Source: an uncultured Bacilli bacterium
GTDB taxonomy: Bacteria; Bacillota_I; Bacilli_A; RF39; UBA660
Reading direction: 5' to 3'
Assembly: GCA_944358705.1 (NCBI GenBank)
Contig: CALVRR010000020.1
Location: 1 to 32,960, forward strand
Length of the DNA stretch: 32,960 nucleotides
Positions 8,882 to 16,718 of this stretch are shown here, piece after piece. Within the stretch, counting starts at the first letter, position 1. Each line of letters opens with the position of its first letter. A program made the translations under genes and the position numbers. Below the pieces are notes generated by a model. It was not told the origin of the DNA and ran no database searches. It saw only the letters and a list, made by a program, of their open reading frames with translations.

Positions 8882-8923
8882 AAAAAAATAAACACAAAAT
8901 CCAACAAAGGTGTTTATTTTTTT
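8882..8923 (+). terminator. Intrinsic terminator after ucpA
   Basis: A perfect 14-bp stem: AAAAAAATAAACAC (8882-8895) with GTGTTTATTTTTTT (8910-8923), 14-base loop, U-rich tail. Confidence 0.88.
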
Positions 8924-9054
8924 ATTAAAATCTAGTCCATAAAAAGAAATTATTATATAATAGAGAAAAATATTGCAAAATGAAAATATAATTGTACTAT
9001 AAAAGATAGATTTATTTACATATAATAAAAAGAATAAAATATAAAAGGAGGACT

Positions 9055-9705
9055 ATGAAAAAAATAACAATACCCAAATATACTTTAGGAGAAGAATTAA
9101 TGAATGCCATCTCACATGGCCTAGGAGTACTACTGGGAATAACCGCTTTAGTATTAACCGTGGTGTTTTCTGCGAAAAATCATAATACGATAGGAATTGT
9201 ATCCTCATGTATTTATGGATCAACTATGATTATTATGTACTTAATGAGTTGTATTTATCATGCCCTAAGTCCAAAATTAAAAGCCAAGAAAGTATTTCGT
9301 GTCATCGACCACTGTGATATTTACTTATTTATTGCTGGATGCTATACCCCATATTGTCTTAGCTTAATTGGCGGAAGGACCGGATGGATAATTTTTGCGA
9401 TTATCTGGATAAGTGCCATCGTAGGAGTATTATTAAACGCGATTAATTTAGAAAAATTTCAAGTACCATCAATGATTATGTATTTAGTAATGGGCTGGAT
9501 GATTATTTTTTCCTACAATAGCATATCCGCAGTACTACCAAAAGCAGGATTAGTCCTTTTAATCACAGGAGGAGTTGCTTACACCATTGGAGCAATATTC
9601 TGTGGAATTGGAGCTAAAAAGAAATATTTTCACTCTATATTTCATTTATTTGTATTAGCCGGTTCCATTCTTCAATTTCTAAGTATTGCGATGTACGTGG
9701 TATAA
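9055..9705 (+). CDS. trhA: PAQR family membrane homeostasis protein TrhA (hemolysin III family)
   Basis: 216 residues with seven hydrophobic segments. Family signatures are all present: EELMNAISHG near the N-terminus (His21), MSCIYHAL (His69), VIDHCDIYLFIAGCYTP (Asp85) and the last-helix HSIFHLFVLAGS (His193, His197). The His/Asp set is the metal site of PAQR proteins. TrhA of B. subtilis and E. coli affects membrane energetics and fluidity; the old name hemolysin III is misleading. AAAAGGAGGA (9043-9052) precedes ATG 9055, and a TATAAT at 9021-9026 may be its -10, without a clear -35. It is a single-gene unit. Confidence 0.95.
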   Translation: MKKITIPKYTLGEELMNAISHGLGVLLGITALVLTVVFSAKNHNTIGIVSSCIYGSTMIIMYLMSCIYHALSPKLKAKKVFRVIDHCDIYLFIAGCYTPYCLSLIGGRTGWIIFAIIWISAIVGVLLNAINLEKFQVPSMIMYLVMGWMIIFSYNSISAVLPKAGLVLLITGGVAYTIGAIFCGIGAKKKYFHSIFHLFVLAGSILQFLSIAMYVV

Positions 9706-9723
9706 ATAAAATCTAAAATTATC

Positions 9724-9751
9724 GAGAAAACCAGAGTTTTCTCTTTTTTTT
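9724..9751 (+). terminator. Intrinsic terminator after trhA
   Basis: GAGAAAAC (9724-9731), 4-base loop, GTTTTCTC (9736-9743), then T8. Confidence 0.9.
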
Positions 9752-9761
9752 CATAAAAAGA

Positions 9762-9788
9762 TGATATAATACAAATATAGATAGGAGG
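9762..9788 (+). promoter_or_regulatory. Extended -10 promoter and ribosome site of the ABC operon
   Basis: TGATATAAT (9762-9770) is an extended -10, with AGGAGG at 9783-9788 and ATG at 9795. The leader is only about 18 bases. No good -35 is seen, which an extended -10 can tolerate. Confidence 0.65.
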
Positions 9789-9794
9789 AATATT

Positions 9795-10496
9795 ATGGCC
9801 TACATTGAATTTAAAAATGTAAGTAAAATTTATGGTGAAAAAGAATCCAAAGTAATCGCTTTAAATGAAACATCTTTTTCCATAGATCAAGGAGAACTAG
9901 TCGTTATCTTAGGTCCATCTGGAGCCGGAAAAACAACGGCATTAAATATTTTAGGAGGAATGGATAAAGTAACCTCAGGAGAAGTAATTATTGATGGAAA
10001 AGATATCACCAAGTATTCGAATAAAGAACTAATAAAATATCGAAGAAATGATATTGGATTTGTCTTTCAATTTTATAACTTAGTCCAAAATTTAACAGCC
10101 AAAGAAAATGTAGAATTAGCAACAGAAATTTGTAAGAAGCATCTTTCCCCTGTGAATACATTGAAAGCCGTAGGCCTAGAACACCGTCTAAATAACTTTC
10201 CAGCTCAACTTTCTGGAGGAGAGCAACAACGAGTTGCGATTGCTAGAGCAGTTGCGAAAAGTCCGAAAATACTACTTGCTGATGAACCGACAGGAGCCTT
10301 AGACGATGAAACAGGAAAACAAATTTTAAAAGTGTTAGAAAAACTAGCAAGAAAAGATAAAATGACCGTAATTATCATTACTCACAACAGTGCGATTGCT
10401 CCAATTGCAGACAAAATTATTCGTTTTAAAAATGGAAAAGCAGAAGAAACAACCATCAACAAACATCCACAAAAAGTAGAGGATATTACCTGGTAA
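9795..10496 (+). CDS. ABC transporter ATP-binding protein (MacB/LolD-type)
   Basis: 233 residues, a complete nucleotide-binding domain: Walker [10 protein letters not shown] (40-48), Q-loop VFQFYNL (90-96), signature LSGGEQQR (139-146), Walker B ILLADEP with D-loop TGALD (159-170) and switch His197 in ITHN. The 'EPTGALD' form and FtsX-type partner place it in the MacB/LolD/FtsE family (export, lipoprotein or mechanotransmission type), not in nutrient import. Its TAA shares a base with the ATG of the permease gene (TAATG), so the two are translated together. It acts as a dimer on the inner face of the membrane. Confidence 0.96.
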   Translation: MAYIEFKNVSKIYGEKESKVIALNETSFSIDQGELVVILGPSGAGKTTALNILGGMDKVTSGEVIIDGKDITKYSNKELIKYRRNDIGFVFQFYNLVQNLTAKENVELATEICKKHLSPVNTLKAVGLEHRLNNFPAQLSGGEQQRVAIARAVAKSPKILLADEPTGALDDETGKQILKVLEKLARKDKMTVIIITHNSAIAPIADKIIRFKNGKAEETTINKHPQKVEDITW

Positions 10497-12841
10497 TGAA
10501 AAAATTATTAAAAGAAACCTTTGTCTGTATGGTAAAAACAAGTAAAAGATTTATCTCAATTTTAGTAATTGTTTTATTAGGAGTAGGCTTTTTTGCTGGT
10601 ATTAGAGCAGTAGCTCCAGATATGAAAAATACACTAGATGAGTATTATAAAGAAACGAACATGTATGATATATACATCACTTCAAATTATGGAGTATCAG
10701 ATGCAGTCATAGAAAAATTAGAAGAAAATTACGACATAGAAGCAGGATATAATTTTGATGCTATAACAACAAAAGAAGAAGATTATGCAACCAAAATTAT
10801 TTCTTATGACGAAGAGGAAAAGATAAATGTACCAAAAGTAATAAAAGGACGAATGCCAGAAAACATAACCGAAGTAGTAATAGATAATGACTTTAAAGAA
10901 GAAATAAAAATTGGTGATGAAATTACAGTGGATTCCGAATTAATAAATAACAAAACAGTAACCGTAACGGGTTATATAGAAAGTCCCTTATATATATCTA
11001 CCGAAAGAGATTCAACAAGTTTATTATCAGGAACAATCGATTACTATCTATATATGCCAATAGAAAACATTATTAGTCCGATAAAAACCACTGCCTATAT
11101 AAAGTTAGATACTAAGGAAAGTAGATTTTCTAACAAATATGAAGATGTAGTAAAAGAAGCCAAAAAAGAAATTAGAAAAGACTTAAAAGAAGAAAAATTA
11201 GAAGGACAAACATGGTATGTATTAGACATTAATTCCAATACCGGATTTTATCAATATAGTCAAGATACAGAACGAATCGATAACGTTGCCAAAGTATTCC
11301 CAATGGTATTTTTTATCGTTGCTGTACTAATTTGTTTAACGACAATGACTCGCATGGTCGAAGAAGAGCGTAGTCAAATAGGTACTTTAAAATCATTAGG
11401 GTATAAAGATAGTGCCATTATGTTTAAATATATTCTTTATGCTTCTCTAGCGACCATCATTGGTTCAATGATTGGAGTATTAATTGGTTATCGACTTTTA
11501 CCAGATTTATGTTTTGAAATGTATAAAAACATGTATCGAATTGGAGATATTAAATTAAGTTATTACTCATCACTAACATTCCAAGGAATGCTAATAGCCC
11601 TTCTTTGTACTCTAGGGGCAACCATTTATACATGTAGAAAAACATTAAAAGAATCTCCTGCTAATTTATTAAGACCAGTCGCACCTGTCGCTGGAAAAAG
11701 AGTACTTTTAGAAAGAATCCCTTGGATTTGGAATCGTCTATCATTCTCACATAAAGTAACAATCAGAAATGTCTTTCGATATAAGAAAAGATTTTTAATG
11801 ACAATTATTGGAATCGCTGGATGTACGGGACTAATTCTCGCTGGCTTTGGATTAAAAGATTGTATTGTAAAAATGGTTCCAAATCAGTACGAAGATATTT
11901 TTAATTATCAAGCGTCTATTTCCCTAAATGAAGAAAGAACAGAAGACACTATAGAACAAATAAAAGAAAATACAAAAGTAAAAGATACTTTGCAAATACA
12001 AGAAGAAGCAATTACGATAGATAATAAAGATACGAACCAATCTGTAACACTAAGAATACCGGCAGAAGATCCAAAAGGATTTATCAAGTTACAAGATCGA
12101 AAAACAAAAACTCAATATAAATTAAAAGATGGAATTATTATCACAGAAAAACTAGCAGATTTATTAGAAGTAGAAGAAAAAGATACCTTAGAATTTACAG
12201 GAACAAATAGTTATAAAGAAAAAATAGCACACATTACGGAAAACTATCTATTTCACTATATCTATCTTCCAAAAGAGTCTTACAAAGAAGATACTTATAA
12301 CACAATATTAATCAAAACAAAAGAAATGACAGAGAAAGAAGAAAAGACTTTTGCCAATGAATTAAAAGAAATAAAAGGAGTATCTAGTATAACTTTCACA
12401 TCATCAACAAGACACATTTTTGATGATATGATGGATAATTTTGCTTATGTTTCTTTAATTTTAATTATTTCTGCTGGAGCCTTAGCTTTTGTGGTATTAT
12501 ATAATTTATCTAGTGTTAATATTAGTGAAAGAAGAAGAGAACTAGCAACAATTAAAGTATTAGGATTCTATGATAAAGAAGTATACCAATATATTAATAG
12601 AGAAAATACTATTTTAACTATCATTGGAATTTTATTAGGATTAGGTATAGGAAATATTCTAACTATGTATATTATTAAGACTTGTGAAATTGATATGTTG
12701 ATGTTTAATCCAACCATTGCTTTAGCAAGTTACATATATGCCATATTAATCACCGCTGTTTTTGCAATCTTAGTAAATATTATTTTATATTTCTCCCTAA
12801 AGAAAATAGATATGATAGAATCCCTTAAAAGTGTAGAATAG
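10496..12841 (+). CDS. FtsX-like permease of an ABC exporter, large extracytoplasmic domain
   Basis: 781 residues. There is an N-terminal membrane helix (about 17-38), then a long extracytoplasmic domain (about 40-265). The first FtsX block begins FFIVAVLICLTTMTRMVEEE and includes RSQIGTLKSLGYKDSAIM. A further helix near 435-455 (FLMTIIGIAGCTGLILAGFG) precedes a second extracytoplasmic domain, and the second FtsX block covers about 645-775 (ISERRRELATIKVLGFYDKE). The motif 'E.R..qIg.LKslGy.' appears in both halves and is the coupling helix that contacts the ATPase. A single polypeptide with two FtsX domains plus one ATPase gene suggests a 2:1 complex. There is no adjacent sensor kinase or bacteriocin gene, so the substrate is unknown. 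The next gene starts 8 bases on. Confidence 0.93.
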   Translation: MKKLLKETFVCMVKTSKRFISILVIVLLGVGFFAGIRAVAPDMKNTLDEYYKETNMYDIYITSNYGVSDAVIEKLEENYDIEAGYNFDAITTKEEDYATKIISYDEEEKINVPKVIKGRMPENITEVVIDNDFKEEIKIGDEITVDSELINNKTVTVTGYIESPLYISTERDSTSLLSGTIDYYLYMPIENIISPIKTTAYIKLDTKESRFSNKYEDVVKEAKKEIRKDLKEEKLEGQTWYVLDINSNTGFYQYSQDTERIDNVAKVFPMVFFIVAVLICLTTMTRMVEEERSQIGTLKSLGYKDSAIMFKYILYASLATIIGSMIGVLIGYRLLPDLCFEMYKNMYRIGDIKLSYYSSLTFQGMLIALLCTLGATIYTCRKTLKESPANLLRPVAPVAGKRVLLERIPWIWNRLSFSHKVTIRNVFRYKKRFLMTIIGIAGCTGLILAGFGLKDCIVKMVPNQYEDIFNYQASISLNEERTEDTIEQIKENTKVKDTLQIQEEAITIDNKDTNQSVTLRIPAEDPKGFIKLQDRKTKTQYKLKDGIIITEKLADLLEVEEKDTLEFTGTNSYKEKIAHITENYLFHYIYLPKESYKEDTYNTILIKTKEMTEKEEKTFANELKEIKGVSSITFTSSTRHIFDDMMDNFAYVSLILIISAGALAFVVLYNLSSVNISERRRELATIKVLGFYDKEVYQYINRENTILTIIGILLGLGIGNILTMYIIKTCEIDMLMFNPTIALASYIYAILITAVFAILVNIILYFSLKKIDMIESLKSVE

Positions 12842-12849
12842 GAGAACAT

Positions 12850-13443
12850 ATGGAAAAAGAAATAATTGATGTAAGTGGAAAAAAAGATATAAAGATAATA
12901 CGACCTGGAAGAGAAGTAGAGTCTTACATAGAAAATCATGCCGTATTAGATGTTGTAACAGAAACGGAAAGACCATGTAGTGACATGGATCCATTTGGAC
13001 TACACACTTTATTAGATTGTCTAAATTGTTCTAACTGTGATTATCAAATAATTTTAAAAGGAAAATTAGTAAAAGAATTTGAAGATAAAAAAAGAAATCA
13101 AGAACAAGAAAAGAAAACTAGATATATCATTGAGTTTTTTGAAAGAGCACCAAAACAAGAAAAATTATTGGACTATTTAAAAAATGAGGACAGTAATTAT
13201 CGAACTACTAGAGATAGTGATGGAATAATTCTAAGACCTTCTCTAGAAGATAGAAGAAAAATAGAAGAAGAACAAGCAAGAATTAGAGCAGATCTTGAAG
13301 CAATGGAAAGAAATTTATTTGGTCCATATCTAGAAGAATCTTTGAAGGAGGAAGAAGTAAAATCTTCTGCGGAATCTCCAGTAAAGAAAAAATCAATTTT
13401 TAGTCGTATCTTTGGTACTAAAAGAACACAAAAAATTTCATAA
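12850..13443 (+). CDS. Hypothetical protein with a CxxCxxC cluster and a basic amphipathic C-terminus
   Basis: 197 residues, no signal peptide. Around residue 56-62 is CLNCSNC, a compact CxxCxxC that could bind metal, with a further Cys at PCSDMDP. The middle is charged and helical (KKRNQEQEKKTRYIIEFF; RRKIEEEQARIRADLEAMER, likely coiled coil). The end KKKSIFSRIFGTKR is a short basic amphipathic stretch that could lie on the membrane. I do not recognise a family. It sits 8 bases after the ABC permease, with TAGGAG across the permease stop as ribosome site, so it is probably the third gene of that operon. A role with the transporter is inference only. Confidence 0.8.
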   Translation: MEKEIIDVSGKKDIKIIRPGREVESYIENHAVLDVVTETERPCSDMDPFGLHTLLDCLNCSNCDYQIILKGKLVKEFEDKKRNQEQEKKTRYIIEFFERAPKQEKLLDYLKNEDSNYRTTRDSDGIILRPSLEDRRKIEEEQARIRADLEAMERNLFGPYLEESLKEEEVKSSAESPVKKKSIFSRIFGTKRTQKIS

Positions 13444-13451
13444 TAAAATAG

Positions 13452-13490
13452 AAAAAGATAGATTTAAGAAGAAGTTAAATTTGTCTTTTT
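13452..13490 (+). terminator. Intrinsic terminator of the ABC operon
   Basis: A 16-bp stem (13452-13467 with 13475-13490, two G-T wobbles) closes a 7-base loop, ending in T5 and more pyrimidines. Confidence 0.88.
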
Positions 13491-13515
13491 TCTTTAAAAA
13501 ATAAAAAAATTGATA

Positions 13516-13536
13516 TATAATAATTAAGATAGGAGA
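13516..13536 (+). promoter_or_regulatory. Promoter -10 and ribosome site of the phosphoketolase gene
   Basis: TATAAT (13516-13521) and AGGAGA (13531-13536), 8 bases before ATG 13545. The -35 region is weak (TTTAAA near 13493). Confidence 0.55.
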
Positions 13537-13544
13537 GATATGTT

Positions 13545-15881
13545 ATGGCAACACTTTCGAAAAAAGAATTAAAATTAATGGACAAATATTTTAGAGTATT
13601 AAATTATATATCTGTAGGTGAATTATATTTATTAGATAATCCTCTTTTAAAAAGACCTCTAGCTAGTAGTGATGTAAAACCGAATGTAGTAGGTCACTGG
13701 GGAACGGCACCTGGACAAAACTTTATTTATATGCATCTTAATAGAATAATTAAAAAATATAATTTAAAGATGATGTATATCTCTGGACCTGGTCATGGAG
13801 GACAAGCAATGATTGCCAATAATTATGTGGAAGGTATTTACTCAAAGTTTTATCCAAACATTACAGAAGATGAATTGGGGTTAAAGAGATTATTTAAGCA
13901 ATTTAGTTTTCCAGGTGGAGTATCTTCACATGTAGCACCAGAAACTCCTGGTTCTATTCATGAAGGTGGAGAATTAGGATATAGCCTTGCTCATGCCGCA
14001 GGAGCCGCTTTAGATAACAAAGGCTTAATCGTAGCTTGTGTGATAGGAGATGGAGAAGCAGAAACAGGACCTTTAGCGACTTCTTGGAATATTAATAAAT
14101 TTTTAAATCCAGCAAGCGACGGATATGTGTTACCAATATTACATAGAAATGGTTATAAAATATCAAATCCAACCGTATTTGGAAGAATGACCGAAGGAGA
14201 AATGGAAGACTTTTTCTATGGTCACGGTTGGAAACCATATTTTGTATCAGGAACAGACTCCTTGAAACTTCATGAAGAAATGGCCAAAACTTTAGATAAG
14301 ATAGTAAAAGAAATTCAAAATATAAAAGGAAGAGCAACCGTAGACCATGAATGGCCAATGATTGTTTTAACAACACCAAAGGGATGGACCGGTCCAAAAG
14401 AATTGGAAGAAAAACAAATAGAAGGAAGTTTCAGAGCACATCAAGTACCTATAGCTATCACAAGAGATAATCCAATGAACTTACCGCTATTAGAAAAATG
14501 GTTAAAAAGTTATCATCCAGAAGAACTATTTGATGAAAAGGGAAGAGTAAGAAAAGAAATTAGAGAACTTGCTCCAACTCCATCCAAATGTATGGGGAAA
14601 AGTGATTACGCAAATGGAGGACTATTACTAAAAGAAATCATTACTCCAAATTGGGAAAATTATGCAATTTCAGTTTCTTTCCCAGGAAATGTAGATAAAC
14701 AAGATATGATAGAATTAGGAAATTATATCAGAGATTTATTTGCATTAAATAAGGAAAATAAAAACTTTCGTATCTTTGGACCAGACGAAGCTCTATCCAA
14801 TCGTCTAAACCATATTTTTGAAAAAGAAAATAGAACTTGGAATGGAAAAATTTATAAAACAGACGAATTTTTGTCGCCAGACGGAAGAGTTATGGATTCC
14901 TACTTATCAGAACATGTCTGTGAAGGAATGCTAGAAGGATATTTATTAACAGGAAGATTTGGAATGATTCATAGCTATGAAGCATTTATTCGTATTGTAG
15001 ATTCCATGATTACACAACATGCGAAATGGTTAAAAGTAACCAAAGGGATCCTATGGAGAGCACCTATCGCCTCTTTAAATATTTTATTAACATCTCATAC
15101 GTTTCAACAAGACCATAATGGATACACTCACCAAGATCCTGGATTCTTAAATCATTTAGTAACGAAAAAAAGCGATATCATTCGAATTTATCTACCACCA
15201 GATACCAACTGTTTATTATCTTGCTTTGATCACTGTATAAAAACCAAAAATAAAATTAATACCATTATTGCGAGTAAACACCCTCGTCCACAATGGTTAA
15301 CCAAGGAACAAGCAAAACTACATTGTGCTAAGGGAATTGGAGTCTGGGACTTTGCAAGTAATGATGGAGGAAATCCAGATATTATCATGGCTTGTTGTGG
15401 AGAAACCCCAACTTTAGAAACACTAGCAGCGGTAGATATATTAAGAAATTGTGTAAAGGATATTAAAATAAGAGTAATAAATGTAGTAGATTTAATGAAA
15501 TTAGCTCCTAGAATCAAACATCCTCATGGATTAACCGAAGAAGAATACAATAACTTATTTACAAAAAATACACCAATCATATTTAACTTCCATGGTTATC
15601 CATCGTTAATTGAACAACTAACTTATTATAGAGCCAACAAAAATATGTATATTCATGGATATCAAGAGGAAGGAACCATCACCACAACATTCGATATCAG
15701 AGTACAAAACGAAATTGATCGTTTTCATTTAGTGATCGATGCCATGCTTCATATTCCTAGGTACCAAAAAACATCCAAAGTATTAATTAATTGGTGTAAC
15801 GAAATGTTAAAACAACATAAATCATATATTAAACAAAATGGAGAAGATATGCCATATATTAAAAATTGGCGATGGAAATAA
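13545..15881 (+). CDS. xfp: Phosphoketolase (xylulose-5-phosphate / fructose-6-phosphate)
   Basis: 778 residues, close to the family's 790 or so. It is thiamine-diphosphate dependent: it cleaves xylulose 5-P (or fructose 6-P) with phosphate to acetyl-P and glyceraldehyde 3-P (or erythrose 4-P). Visible motifs are GHWGTAPGQN (50-59), GPGHGGQ (81-87), the ThDP/Mg motif GDGEAETGP (167-175), GWTGP near 284, RIFGPDEALSNR near 402 and SHTFQQDHNGYTHQDPG in the central domain. In a fermenter this gives acetyl-P for ATP or acetyl-CoA and is the key step of pentose use. It is a single-gene unit with its own promoter and terminator. The sequence alone does not settle substrate preference. Confidence 0.97.
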   Translation: MATLSKKELKLMDKYFRVLNYISVGELYLLDNPLLKRPLASSDVKPNVVGHWGTAPGQNFIYMHLNRIIKKYNLKMMYISGPGHGGQAMIANNYVEGIYSKFYPNITEDELGLKRLFKQFSFPGGVSSHVAPETPGSIHEGGELGYSLAHAAGAALDNKGLIVACVIGDGEAETGPLATSWNINKFLNPASDGYVLPILHRNGYKISNPTVFGRMTEGEMEDFFYGHGWKPYFVSGTDSLKLHEEMAKTLDKIVKEIQNIKGRATVDHEWPMIVLTTPKGWTGPKELEEKQIEGSFRAHQVPIAITRDNPMNLPLLEKWLKSYHPEELFDEKGRVRKEIRELAPTPSKCMGKSDYANGGLLLKEIITPNWENYAISVSFPGNVDKQDMIELGNYIRDLFALNKENKNFRIFGPDEALSNRLNHIFEKENRTWNGKIYKTDEFLSPDGRVMDSYLSEHVCEGMLEGYLLTGRFGMIHSYEAFIRIVDSMITQHAKWLKVTKGILWRAPIASLNILLTSHTFQQDHNGYTHQDPGFLNHLVTKKSDIIRIYLPPDTNCLLSCFDHCIKTKNKINTIIASKHPRPQWLTKEQAKLHCAKGIGVWDFASNDGGNPDIIMACCGETPTLETLAAVDILRNCVKDIKIRVINVVDLMKLAPRIKHPHGLTEEEYNNLFTKNTPIIFNFHGYPSLIEQLTYYRANKNMYIHGYQEEGTITTTFDIRVQNEIDRFHLVIDAMLHIPRYQKTSKVLINWCNEMLKQHKSYIKQNGEDMPYIKNWRWK

Positions 15882-15899
15882 GACACTTTGTGTCTTTTT
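15880..15899 (+). terminator. Intrinsic terminator overlapping the phosphoketolase stop
   Basis: AAGACAC (15880-15886), loop TTT, GTGTCTT (15890-15896), T-rich tail. The left arm starts within the TAA stop. Confidence 0.85.
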
Positions 15900-15920
15900 A
15901 TATTGTTTTCTTCAATATTT

Positions 15921-15942
15921 TGATATAATAAATATAGGAGGT
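15921..15942 (+). promoter_or_regulatory. Extended -10 promoter and ribosome site of the 15948 operon
   Basis: TGATATAAT (15921-15929) and AGGAGGT (15936-15942) stand just before ATG 15948. A TTGTTT at 15903 is too close (15-base spacer) to be a confident -35. Confidence 0.6.
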
Positions 15943-15947
15943 TCAGT

Positions 15948-16413
15948 ATGAAAGAAGTCAATTATCCAATAATGTACACTTGTATGCCAAAATTAAAACC
16001 AAAAATATCCAACTGCTCAAGAAGAAATAGAATGCTGGGTACCTACGACTTGCTGGATATTATCCAAAAGAGAGCAGTATTGTTCCGATGGGACAAGTTT
16101 TATAGATTATGAGGTGGTATACAGGAAAGATTGTCATTCCTTAGAAGTTATTGATTTTCCTGAAGAAAGAAGAATAGATACTATTGTAGTAAAGGAAGAA
16201 GAGGAAGTATCATCGAACTATGAGAAAATAAAATTTCTTTGTGTAGAGAGGAATAAAGAAATTTTAAAATCAAAGTTCACACCGAATAGTGATGAGTGGA
16301 AGAAAATACAATATGAGTTTCTAGAAAAAGAAATTAAATATTTTGCTAATAGTTTTAGTGAAGAGGAACAGACAATAATAAGTAAGACGAAAAGAAAGAA
16401 GGAGAATATATGA
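15948..16413 (+). pseudogene. Small Cys-containing protein gene split by a one-base frameshift
   Basis: ATG 15948 has a good ribosome site and reads MKEVNYPIMYTCMPKLKPK. In that frame translation drifts into an arginine-rich sequence and stops at a TGA near 16111. Skipping one A in the A5 run 16001-16005 moves to a frame that continues sensibly (YPTAQEEIECWVPTTCWILS, later DYEVVYRKDCHSLEVIDF) and stays open to the TGA at 16411-16413. The joined product would be about 154 residues with several Cys (YTC, IECW, TTCW, QYCSDG, KDCHS) and a charged helical C-terminal half. The stop overlaps the next ATG (ATGA). I know no family name. It may be a real one-base insertion, a sequencing error, or less likely a programmed shift; GTG 16114 could allow a shorter product without the Cys-rich part. 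Confidence 0.75.
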
Positions 16414-16718
16414 AAGAAGAATTAAAAAACATATTTTTAATGGGACTTGGAGCAATGTATATGACCAATGACAAAGCTACAGAATTAAAAAAAGAACTTC
16501 TACAAAAAGGAGAAGAAATGTTAGAAGCTGGAAAAGTAGCGAATGAAGAATTAAAACACAATCTTAAAGAAAAAATGAAAGAGAATGTGACCGTAGTGGT
16601 AAAAGAAGAAGCATCAAAAGAAAAGATAAAAGAAACCATTAAAAATCTAAGTAAAGAAGAAAAGCAAGAATTATTAAATTTATTAAAGGAAGAAACAAAA
16701 AAGAAAGATGAAAAATAA
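16410..16718 (+). CDS. Phasin-like small helical protein
   Basis: 102 residues, nearly all charged amphipathic helix. The opening MKEELKNIFLMGLGAMYMTN, then DKATELKKELLQKGEEMLEAGKVANEEL, matches what I know of the short 'phasin family' proteins of Firmicutes (FLAGIGA.a.t.eka.elv.eLv.kGe.t..egk.l..El). In other bacteria phasins coat storage granules; these short Firmicutes forms often stand beside AarF/UbiB kinases, as here, and their role is not settled. AAGGAG (16399-16404) precedes ATG; the start overlaps the previous stop by 4 bases and its end overlaps the kinase start by 11. The coupling suggests a joint function. Confidence 0.7.
   Translation: MKEELKNIFLMGLGAMYMTNDKATELKKELLQKGEEMLEAGKVANEELKHNLKEKMKENVTVVVKEEASKEKIKETIKNLSKEEKQELLNLLKEETKKKDEK

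Noticed and set aside
15997..16020. Programmed +1 ribosomal frameshift in the 15948 gene
   Set aside because: No recognised slippery site, stop-codon pause or stimulatory structure is visible at the A5 run; a plain indel is simpler, so it is annotated as a broken gene.
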